A stretch of DNA of 64,000 nt from Saxidomus purpurata. Lineage: Eukaryota > Mollusca > Bivalvia > Venerida > Veneridae. Within the stretch, counting starts at the first letter, position 1, and every line of letters begins with the position of its first letter. A program made the translations under genes and the position numbers. The DNA lies in the NCBI GenBank assembly GCA_022818135.1, contig JAFMSR010000005.1, forward strand, positions 19,739,991 to 19,803,990, given 5' to 3'. The notes beneath the pieces were generated by a model. It was not told the DNA's origin and did not search any database. It worked only from the letters and a program-made list of their open reading frames with translations. Positions 49,325-59,300 of the stretch are shown piece after piece.

Positions 49325-49959
49325 ATGAAAGTTTGTATTACCTTACTTGTTCTGTCAATGGTATGCTGTGTGTATACCCAGTCTTACAGACGACAGTACG
49401 TCCCACGTAATAACTATGACAATTATGATATGAACCACCAAGACAGATACAGACCGGTATACAGAGGCTCTGGAAGCTTAATGGGCAGACTTTACAGACC
49501 AGGTCATCGAACAGGATATAGACAAACAGGATCAGGGCATATACCAAGACGAGCTTATAGACAAAGAAGACCTATATATCGTAAGTTTTGTTATTTTGCT
49601 GTTTTATAGTTGTGTTACACACATGTGACAAAATAAACAAAGAGTTTATGTTAAGAAAATATTATTCTAGTGTTGAGATGTATAAAAATGATTAATACAA
49701 TACATTGTACATTGTATTAAAATGAAATTGAACAAGATATTTGAAGATTGATATCTTTTAATTTCGCCAACAATTCCTTTGCACCTTTTCTTGGTATAAA
49801 TAGTTTTTGGTATGCATATATTATATAGCAGAATGTACCACAGTCTACTTTTATACTCCGTGTCATTTCTATTATTGCTGCTTGATAATAATCTGAACAT
49901 TTCCTATTCTAACTGATAAATTGTTGTTTATCTTTTTAGCTTCTTCAACTACATACTAG
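49325..49959 (+). CDS. Secreted Tyr/Arg-rich protein, family copy 3 (intact, 91 aa)
   Basis: Coding exons are 49325-49580 and 49940-49959. The main exon opens at 49308 after TTTTCAG, and the ATG is the first one after it. Intron 1 is 49030-49307 and intron 2 is 49581-49939, both GT-AG, the second in phase 1 as in copies 2 and 4. The signal peptide is about residues 1-19 (MKVCITLLVLSMVCCVYTQ). The mature 72 residues hold 11 Tyr and 15 Arg, no Lys and no Cys. Motifs are DRYRPVYRGSGSL, LYRPGHRTGYRQTGSG and IPRRAYRQRRP. The last exon adds PSSTTY. TATAAA near 50132 may serve as poly(A) signal. It differs from copies 1 and 2 by an acidic/Asn-rich NNYDNYD stretch and a GSGSL insertion. Probably secreted; function unknown. 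Confidence 0.87.
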
Positions 49960-50169
49960 ACATGAAGAAATCCGTTACTCTACTGACCTCTGCTGACGTA
50001 AAAGTTGTGCCAAACATTCTTTTTGGTTTTAAATGACTTTTATTATACATTGTACATCATTTTATTCAGTTTTGTTATCATCACAACATTAGTTGAATTT
50101 ATTATTTCATTGTTTTATTATCAACAATTAGTATAAATGGAAAAATGAAAAAAAAACGACTTTGTCTTC

Positions 50170-53100
50170 CGTGTTATCCCTTAAACGAGAAATTCATAAA
50201 GCATTAAATTGAAGATAAGAGAAGCGAATTTCTTTCAGAAAATAACATCCTATTCTACGCACACATTCTCTGACTGGTCAGTCGATTCAAAGCCATTACC
50301 ATTTTAAATCTGCGAGAGGGCGTTCGAGACTTTCCTTTGTTCGTTCCATTGACTACACTATGTTCTTACTTACATTTTCTTTACAAAAAGGGCTTTGTTC
50401 ATTATTATAATATATTTTTATATAATTATTATAAATGATATCATATTGCCAAAAGCGAAGATTCTGGCTTTGACCAACACGTAAATGTTCAAGGACTCTA
50501 CTTGGTGAGGCGATTGAATCGACAAAACGATTTTTACCATAACATTACACGACTGATAGAAAAGATATCTACGAAAGATATGAATACATATCCGTGTAAA
50601 TAAAGGAAACTACAAATGAGTTTAATTCTTTCATGAGTACACAATGCCTGAATATGAAATATGAAATGATAAACAGTACTTGAATAAGCCATAAATTATT
50701 AATCAATGTACGCAATAACTTTTCTGTAGACTGTAGTCAGATCAACATTAAACTAACGACTACGAAAATAAGAAAATAAAAGTTTATCTTACTCCGTCCT
50801 GAGCAGTAAGCACAATATTCATGAAAATTACATCATTTAGTTCTGAATATGCTGTTCGTTTCAGTGGGCGAACCTAAGCTCAATTTTGCATGGGAGAATA
50901 TTAGCCTCCCTATGATTTTGCAAAGCTATATCTATCATCCGACCAGTTGCATTAGTATTCGACCACTTGCCTGAATTTGAAAAAATCATAAAACTCTTAC
51001 AATTAATGGACAAAACGACGTAATACTGAAACTTTCAACTTAATAAAGGGTTTTATATAATTTTCTGATGATGTGAAGTTTGTCTGAATTGAAAACATTT
51101 TGCACACTTTCAGAAATAAATTTTGAAATACCGGACACGTAAAACGTGATACATGTAGTAGTTATATTTTTTTGCAATAGTGATTTGGAGGTAAAACTTT
51201 GTTCTTGCTTTCCATATCAGTGATTTTTTATAAAAACACTGGAAAATGTCTTGTAAACAATGTTGATTTCTCGTCATATTGGTTAAATGCAAACAAATGT
51301 CTGTCACCATTTCATGATTAAAGAAGCTTTCTCTGTTGTATAAATGTATACGTTTTCCGCTCAGGAATTGTTCCATTCTCCTAAAATCCAGCTTTGTCGA
51401 TATTTTACACTCTTGTTACAATGACAGTCTAAAAATAGGAACACATAACTATATTTACCACAATTGCAACAAACGTAACTTATCTACTTTTAAATCATAT
51501 AAATAATTCAGTTTAAGATGGTCGACGTAGAACTTACGTGCACATACAATAAAACCCATTAACAGAATTTGGCTGTGAATTCTTTCACAGGTCCCGGAAT
51601 GTGTTTTGTTACAACTTGCTTATTCTTCGATTCCTGTCAACGTTCAACGCTACCCAATATTCTTATGTTTATTGTATTCCTCTGCTTTACAGTTTATTTT
51701 CTGTGTACACATTATTTTTATGTAAATACCTTGAAATTTACCGGCAAGAAATAGGAGGAGTATGATGCCATCAATACTGGCACAATTTTCTGTTATAACG
51801 ACAAAGCTAGTGGAATGTCAACTATGTGAGGACATGCACATAAATATGGCTGTGAATTTTGGAGTGCTGCTGAATTGGCATTGTAGAATAAAATCTTTAC
51901 AGATGAAAACCTCCAAAAAATTTTAAAATCAAAGGATGATAAGGATTCGACCCAAACGATATATTCAAGCACTATAAATACTACGCTTAGACAGGCTGAA
52001 AACTTTAGTTTATACAGATTTTAAAGTATCTCTATGCATATCTATAGATACTATCTGATTTTGTTTTCTTTGGCTCTGAGTCATTACATAAAAACCTACA
52101 ATATAGCATTTCATGCAATATTTATCGATATGAACTTCATATATAGAATACAAGTTTCAATTATATGAGTACAGATTAAGGAATCAAGCACTTTGATACT
52201 GTTTCCAGAAGAATTCATCATTTACATCATGAGATACGGTTACATGTATTATATTCAAATTTGATATCTTATTTACTAAATTTGTTTTCTAACTGGTTCT
52301 GCATTTTTTTTTTCCTACATTTATTTAACAATTTTTTTTTTAATCAAAAAAAAAAGTTTAAAAATGGGTAAGGTATGGAACAGGGATCTGATTGGAAAAT
52401 AAAGTTTTAAAGTACATGAGCTTTGAAAAGAACAAAAATTTTATGAATTTTCTTATCAAAATTAAGGTGCCCGATGAATGTTGAATATAGATTTTTTTTC
52501 CTAATTTTGGACACCATGGACGTCCGTATAGGTATCAATTTTCTTGTTATTACCAATTACGTCTGTTAAAGTGGTATGTTTCTTAACAGCCTTTATTTCA
52601 CTGCACTTTGTATATGATATTGAATTCCATTCTGCTTTTCAAATAATTTTAAAGCACAACGGCCGCACACGAAATGGTCTCGCTCTGGTCATCAATATTG
52701 GTATATATTAATATTGGTATATATTTTGCATCGTGTTACCAAAGCTATTTTCAGGTTAAGAAATAATCACTTTATGATTAAAAAAAGTTGTTAGTGTATA
52801 CTGGGACGAATATATACTATTATCGCTCCAGGTGTATACAAAAGCAATCGTTTTCATCTTTGTACAAATACACTGTCTATTAACAGGTTGAAAATGATTT
52901 GTGTATTCCAACAAGAAATTTAAGCAAAACATATCTAGAACAAAAAAATATCTTTTAACAAGATAAACGGCGTCAAACTACAGTTATCCGAGACCCACAC
53001 CTACGGGGGTGCAAACGGCAGATATCCCGATCCCTTGAATTTGTTCAGCCAGAAAATAATGCCTGACCCTGTCACTTCGTGCAATTTGTATTATCAGCCG

Positions 53101-53640
53101 TATGTCGGTCATTTTTACAGGCGGTCATTTTAAGTATATACCTTCACACCATTCCTGAGAAAGATGTCAACGTAGAAGCTCTATTTTTAGATCGGTAGTT
53201 ACATCATTTATCAATAAAGCGATCACATGATTAAGATAATACAAATGCACCTATTTGAAGTTCTAGGACGGCAGTATAGCAGAATCAGTCAAAAGATCTA
53301 TACACTATCAAAACCGGCATTGAGTACACTTCAGTCGGCTTTTCTAAATATCAAGTAGGGATAATAATTAGTCTTTCTAAATCTAAACAGGTCTGAAATA
53401 TTTTTGGAATAAAATCCTCAGCTGTGTCTGAACATCTTCGGAAAACGAGATATTGATTGGTGGAAATAAAATAGTCCCGAAAACAATTAATTTTTATTCA
53501 AAGAATAAATTTAGATACAAAAAGAATAAAATGTGAAAACTTATTTTGTTAGAAAAAGCAATAAATTAGTGTCAAAGGAAATAAAAACTTACACATAATA
53601 GCACACCTCTTGTAATTTAGCTTTAAATGCTTACATAGAG
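50170..53640. other. Intergenic DNA, no gene recognised
   Basis: Low-complexity A/T runs occur at 52300-52360. Short frames on both strands show no recognisable domain. No repeats are evident by eye, apart from a small ATATTGGTATATATT duplication near 52696-52724. Confidence 0.4.
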
Positions 53641-53643
53641 GAT

Positions 53644-53796
53644 AATTGTTGGTTTCGGTGTAAGATCACGTTATAATTTCACCGAGTGGGCACCAAAAGT
53701 GATATTTTCAAGTGGCGCAGCCCCGAGTGAAAATAACAACTTTTGGTGTTCACAAACAAGTGAAATTAACGTGATGTTAAACCGATACCAACAATT
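53644..53796. repeat. Fold-back (palindromic) repeat
   Basis: AATTGTTGGTTTCGGTGTAA, then GATCACGTTA, pairs with the complement of the 3' half (TAACGTGATGTTAAACCGAT, ACCAACAATT). The stem continues through ATTTCAC, GCACCAAAAGT and ATTTTCA. The tip holds GGCGCAGCCCCGAGTG. The single-stranded DNA or RNA would form a stem of about 65 pairs with mismatches. Confidence 0.85.
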
Positions 53797-53989
53797 TTTC
53801 TGTTTATTTTATGGTTAAAACTCTACTTTTATTGAGTTTGTTTCTATAAATTATCGAAAATCGCGGGAAACGTCATCAGAAAACAAAGCGCAAATGACGT
53901 CTTTTAACGACGTCATCGTCGCATGGTTTCCAGCATTAATTACGCTCGGTATAGGTTTTGACGTAAATCCAGGTTAAAGCAGTGAAAAA

Positions 53990-54053
53990 CAGTGAAAAAT
54001 AAAAATGGTAATCCACTGTTTCAAAACTGTGGATTATCACTTTTATTTCACTG
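53990..54053. repeat. Near-perfect hairpin (64 bases)
   Basis: CAGTGAAAAATAAAAATGG with TAATCCACTGTTT pairs with ACAGTGGATTA.. in the right half (AAACTGTGGATTATCAC, TTTTATTTCACTG). There are few mismatches and a very short loop. It resembles a miRNA-precursor shape or a MITE core; nothing shows which. Confidence 0.75.
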
Positions 54054-54173
54054 AGAAAACTCTATAATTCACTGGAAAACATAAATAAAAAATGTTAATT
54101 AAGCGTTGCGCTTAGTAATCTAACAAGTAATATCTTTAAAAAAAAGATGGTCGACGTAGGTGACGTAATAAAC

Positions 54174-54590
54174 ACATTTTGTGTTTCAGAAGGCTCCCGG
54201 GCAGTACACTGCTTATTCCGGTACCGAAACACTAGCCAATAATCAATGACGCTAGATGTCCGGCACCGGACAACACCTCGTTGAATACAAAGTTGATCTT
54301 CGTACTGTCCAGAAACCTTGACATAACGTGTTCTGTTTTTTCTTTTTTTGCAACATGATTTTTTATAAATAACTATATATAAAAAAATATCACATTTTGT
54401 GTTTCAGAAGGCTCCCGGGCAGTACACTGCTTATTCCGGTACCGAAACGCTAGCCAATAATTTGCAGATTCTGATTGGTCACATTATAACGAAGTTGGTT
54501 AGCAACGCGTCCATACCAACGGAAGTTCAAATCAAAAGTATACGACTACGTCGAAAAATACCCCCAATGAATGTCAAAGATACAGACTAG
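54174..54590 (+). repeat. Exon-like sequence duplicated in direct orientation
   Basis: A block of about 70 bases beginning CACATTTTGTGTTTCAG lies at 54174 and again at 54391. In each, TTTTGTGTTTCAG looks like a splice acceptor. It is followed by the same open phase (KAPGQYTAYSGTETLANN). The first copy soon meets TGA. The second stays open to a stop at 54588-54590 (residues NLQILIGHIITKL and on). No donor or partner exon is clear, and I do not recognise the peptide. It may be a duplicated terminal exon or part of a repeat. Confidence 0.5.
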
Positions 54591-54599
54591 GCACGGTTA

Positions 54600-55760
54600 T
54601 GAAGTAAGCCATACATTCCTGTTTAGCCCTGCAGCCTCGTGAAGTTGGTCCTGTGGCACTAAGTATCCACACAGCCCTTGTTTATCCCGTGATTCTTGCA
54701 TTTCAAGTTGAGTGAGCACTGTTAGAATAAAAGGCCTAAAGTATTTTGCTTGGAGTTTTAATGAAATACAATTGTATATTATCATCTAGCCTGGTGGCGA
54801 GGCTATATACTTTCTTATTGAGTATTTAGTTGTAGATAAATCATCATGAAATGTTCTGTTTATGTTCTACATTAAACTTCATTCACATGCGTACTAAACT
54901 TTTCGTAACCAAGGGGCGAATTGTATGCCCTTAAATTCGAAAATTTTAGAAATGAAAATCATTTTGCATCTACTTGAAAGTTGTCAAAGTTTCTTTTTCA
55001 TTTTAGAATCATAAATTGTTAGCTAGGGCTAATCGAAAGCTGCTGAATGAATATTTTACCTATGAAATTAAACTTGCAGGTTTAAATAGATTAATTTTTT
55101 AATCAATTATTACTTGATGCTTCATTTTGTTTTTGGAATTGATCTTTTAAATTATTTCCTTGATGCTGTCTGTGAATATTTATACGGACATGATCATTTG
55201 AAGAAGTGACTGTTATCATCTTATTTGAAACCAACAAAACTTATTTCATTTGGGATAACCCTTCATCTTTTGGCAAAAAAACAAGAGAACTTAAAGACAA
55301 TTTCAGCTCTTTAAGGGAAAAGCAAGTCAGAAAATAATAAGATTTCAATTAGAAGTACTTGTTAAGAGGAACACACTGTTGAAATAAATCTAAAATTCGG
55401 AAAATTTGTAAAAATATTGCAGATTGAAAATCTAAAAAAAAATAAGGTTTATGGAGCCGGCAATTTTGAATTTGTGATGTCATAGTGCAGTAATTAAATA
55501 TTCATGCAAGTAATACTGCTAACAATCATGAAAAAAGAGTAAATGGGCTTCAAATTTAAATTTTGAAAAAAGGGGCGTGTCTGATAGTATGTCTAATTTG
55601 CATATTTACTAAATCTTTTATTTCTCATAGCTCTTTTATTTTTTATCCGATTTCGTTACCCTTTAATGACGTGGCTGCTTTTTATTTACCGTTCCTTTAG
55701 AAACTTCATTATAATTATATTGTATTACCATTTTACTGTTGTTAATATTATTATAATTAC
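54600..55760. other. Intergenic DNA, no gene recognised
   Basis: AT-rich sequence with short frames only, up to the promoter block of family copy 4. Confidence 0.4.
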
Positions 55761-55764
55761 AGAG

Positions 55765-56013
55765 TAATAATCGTGATCCTCAAGCGGAAGAAAATACATT
55801 AACGTAATTAATACGTAAACTATGTTTTCTTTTACGTTTGCTAATGTCACTCAATTAAACCACGGAAGTATACATACATCGTATAATGTATAATTCCGTG
55901 ATAAAACGCTCTGATGCGCATAATTGTATTTTGAACGTGTATATAAAGGCATTCAAAGATGCAATAACTACAGATCCAACATTGAATACTTATCTTTTTT
56001 TTAATCTATTCAG
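55765..56013 (+). promoter_or_regulatory. Proximal promoter and non-coding exon 1 of family copy 4, with a 40-bp palindrome
   Basis: TATATAAA lies at 55940-55947. ATCGTGATCCTC with AAGCGGAAGAAAAT (55770-55795), TTTTACGTTTG near 55830 and TGATGCGCATAATTG near 55912 match copy 3. A 40-base palindrome (CACGGAAGTATACAT with the complementary half ending TTCCGTG, 55861-55900) sits between AATTAAAC and AAAACGCT. It is missing from the other copies. Exon 1 ends at TTCAG (56013), followed by gtaaga. Confidence 0.78.
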
Positions 56014-56180
56014 GTAAGAAATTACTATTCTTTTCTCTTCTTTGTTTGCCATTTTCCTATCTAGTATATCAATTCTTATTTCTATCACAAATCTCTATTT
56101 GCTAATATCTTAAAATGTACGAATTTTTGTACGAATGAATATCGATTATGTTCATTATCATAAAGCATGTTTGAAAATGT

Positions 56181-56692
56181 CATGGTGGAATACTTCTGCC
56201 ACGAGATGGATAGATCACTATTCAGATAATTTCAAAAATTGTCTAGATAGCTGTGAGTTCTCTGAAAAAGAACCTTACTAGTTTACGGCTCCCTGAAAAT
56301 ATTATTGCAATAACTTGAATCACTATATCGAGGGCCTAAAGCTTCCGTTTTGGGTAGTTATATGTATCTATCACAAATTTATTTTGATATATCAAAGTTG
56401 GAAAGAAAGGGCCATTAATTTTGCAGAAAATTCTCGATCACATCTTGAAAATACAATATATAGCGATAATATTTTTAGAAAAATATACTTTTTACTGGAA
56501 AGTTGTCGTGCTTAATAAGGTGTCGTGGCAGCTCCAATCAGCGACGCTTAAAATGTGTTTATAAAGATTTTCAGAAAATACAATTGTTCACTTAAAATAC
56601 TTCACTAACTTCCATGAAAGTTTAGAATATTTTGCGTAGCTATGCAAATTTAGAATATTATTGCGATTTCGTGGTAGCAATATGCCACCATG
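56181..56692. mobile_element. Inverted-repeat insertion (MITE-like) in intron 1 of family copy 4
   Basis: CATGGTGGAATACTTCTGCC, then ACGA, at the left pairs with the complement of the right end (TCGTGGTAGCAATATGCCAC, CATG). This explains why intron 1 here is 802 bases, against 278-326 in the other copies. The interior has no recognised coding sequence. Target duplication is not clear. Confidence 0.75.
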
Positions 56693-56832
56693 AAATATGT
56701 TTAAAATTTATAAGCACATAATTTTTAATGTTTCAATGTGTCTACTGCGTCAAGTTTATTTGATATTAAGCTAAAAGCGATCGGTATTCTAAATGATCTG
56801 TTTTCAACTTTTCAGAGAAGAAATTAGTCAAC

Positions 56833-57458
56833 ATGAAAGTTTGCATTGCCCTCGTTGTTCTGTCTATGGTATGCTGTGTATATACACAAACGTATGGACG
56901 ACAGTACGTCCCAACTAATTACTATGACAATTATGACATTGGACATCAAGACAGATACAGACCAGTATATAGAGGCTCTGGAAGCTTATTGGGCAGACTT
57001 TACAGACCTGGTCATCGAACAGGATATAGACAAACAGGATCAGGATATATTCCAAGAAGAGTTTATAGACAAGGAAGACCTATTTATGGTAAGTTTTGTT
57101 ATTTTGCTATTATATAGTTTGTGTTTCACACATACAACAAAATAAACAAAGAGTAGTTTCTCTCAGAATAATTCTTGACTCTAAGGTTTCAAATGTTTCC
57201 CAATGATATAAAGGTAAACAGAAAATGAAAGAAACATACACGAAAAACGATGATTGTTTCGCTGTTTCGCAGTATGTTACCCTTTTTCAACGAAAACCAT
57301 ACTGTTACACATGAAATATCAAACGTACTTTCATATTCCATGTCATGATAAAAAAGACTCGTGCTTTAGCTTATTTATTATTTGGTGAAAAGCTGAAAAT
57401 TTCGTTATTCTTATCTATATTTTTCTCTTTTTTTTCAGCCGCGCAAACTACGTACTAG
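56833..57458 (+). CDS. Secreted Tyr/Arg-rich protein, family copy 4 (intact, 91 aa)
   Basis: Coding exons are 56833-57088 and 57439-57458. The main exon opens at 56816 after TTTTCAG. Intron 1 is 56014-56815 and contains a MITE-like insertion. Intron 2 is 57089-57438, phase 1, with a long polypyrimidine tract. The signal peptide is about residues 1-19 (MKVCIALVVLSMVCCVYTQ). The mature 72 residues hold 13 Tyr and 12 Arg, no Lys and no Cys, with DRYRPVYRGSGSL, LYRPGHRTGYRQTGSG and YIPRRVYRQGRP. The last exon adds AAQTTY. AATAAA lies at 57601-57606. It is close to copy 3 throughout, while the last-exon peptides differ most. It is probably secreted; role unknown. Confidence 0.87.
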
Positions 57459-57629
57459 ATATGAAGAATTCCAGTATACTGCTGACCTCTGAAGTTGTGA
57501 AAGTTGTGCCAAACATTCTTTCTGATTTTGAATTGTTCTCATTATACAACATTCTGTTCAACTATGTTATATTCACATCATTTTTTTATTTATAACAGTC
57601 AATAAAACAGTAACATAAACAAATCGAAA

Positions 57630-58360
57630 TTATTTTCTTTTTATTCTTGCACCATAAAACAATTACTTGTTCTTACTTTTTCTACGTAAACAACTACTGA
57701 CTGATTTGTGACATGATTGCAATGCACGTCGGTTTTCTTGCTGTTCGTCCAACTTATTTTAAAATGCACATTTAAGGATGTTCCTTACAAAGGAGGCCTT
57801 GTTTATGATATAATTCCCTCAATAATAGAAAAGATGCTAGTTTCGGACTGAACCTAATTGTTCGTAAACTTCATGAAATACTGCCATTTAATCGGCAAAA
57901 AATGCATCATTGCATTTACTATCTAGTGGAAGAGACAGGAGCAAAAAAAAATATACAAGAAAACTGTGACATTGTATCACAACGGGCCTAGGAACAGTTT
58001 CTTAGATAACTCATTGCAAAATCCGCATTCATTTTCTTTGCTATTGTTTACTTTAAGAGACATCTTCATAGTTTTTTTGTAATATGGTCAACACCGTGTC
58101 ACATATTTCAACGTTAATCTAAAAGAAACTTTATATTTTCAAAAAAAAGGTATACTATAATTGATAACACTCCATTTTCTTATGGAAAAAGAAAATGTAA
58201 CAGATGAGACAAATCAAATGTTGATGCCTGTCATCCCTGCGCGTGACCTCTGTAGGTAGACCAATGCACATTCTACTTTTTTGTAATAGCTCAGTCTGTT
58301 TACTGACGTATACACCACATTCGGTAAACCCGAATTTTGTATAACGTGATGTCTAAACAA
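57630..58360. other. Intergenic DNA, no gene recognised
   Basis: TGTATCACAACGGGCC at 57974 resembles GTATCACAGCGGGCCC at 58379 in the same orientation, which hints at repeat ends. No genes are visible. Confidence 0.4.
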
Positions 58361-58365
58361 GAAAA

Positions 58366-58391
58366 CCCGTGATACAAAGTATCACAGCGGG
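58366..58391. repeat. Hairpin at a possible repeat boundary
   Basis: CCCGTGATAC pairs with GTATCACAGCGGG around a three-base AAA loop, with two unpaired bases (AG) on the right side. Confidence 0.6.
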
Positions 58392-59278
58392 CCCACAAAC
58401 GCTACTGACATGTAAATATTTTGGAAATTGGCGATGGTTGATGTTTAGGCATGGCCCCAAAAGAACTCAAGGAAACCAATTATTGTTGAACAAGCAAAAC
58501 CTGACACGACACTACATCTACTGACTGACCTGTCGTATCGAAACTTTACTGTTATCGAATAATATATAGTTTGCTCAAGAATACTCTTTAGATGGTTCCT
58601 AGTATGTCCTAATTTTTCATTACCATTATCCTAATTAGTTTGACATAAATGAAGATTTTTATTATTATTTGCCGTAAAACATTTAAAAGTGGTTTAAAAG
58701 CTGAAAATGATAAGTAAAACAGCAGAAAAAAGTTTTAAAAATATATCGGGTTTGGATGGAATTCGAACACATTCGCTAAATTAATTCTAAAATAGCGTTA
58801 ACGAACATTATTTCGTCTTATAATCCTCGGGATATGTTGGTGCCGTCGCACTAAGGACTGGGGCACCAACCTTCCTCGGGATTCTGCAAATGTTATAACA
58901 CGATTCGTGCGTCAACCCTACATTACACCACGGAGACAGACTACATTGCTTACGGAAAAAATAAGCTAATATAATATTGTATATTATTAAAAAGGCAATC
59001 GAAGATTATTCAGTCTAATGTGCTTCGTTAATTTAATGTCAAAAGCTGTATAAGGGGAAAAAGAAATCATATTTTACATTTTTATCAGCGTAGATGGCGC
59101 CTGAAACGTGAAACGACCGACAACTCAATCACAAACGACAACTCTTGCTTTTACAAAAAATAGACTGTGTCTACATTTTTCACCACAGAAGAACCTCAAT
59201 TTTTCAATAAAGAGAGACGCATATAATTGATCTAGCATAAGTCTCCATGCATCTTGTACTCACCACATGTTAAATATA

Positions 59279-59300
59279 GCGGGCCGCTGCTGCGGCCCGC
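59279..59300. repeat. GC-only hairpin
   Basis: GCGGGCCGC pairs perfectly with GCGGCCCGC around a TGCT loop, in otherwise AT-rich DNA. GCGGGCC also occurs in the hairpin at 58366, so the two may mark ends of one element. That is unproven. Confidence 0.65.

Noticed and set aside
56315..56515. 66-codon frame upstream of family copy 4
   Set aside because: It lies within the inverted-repeat insertion in intron 1 and has no recognised domain.
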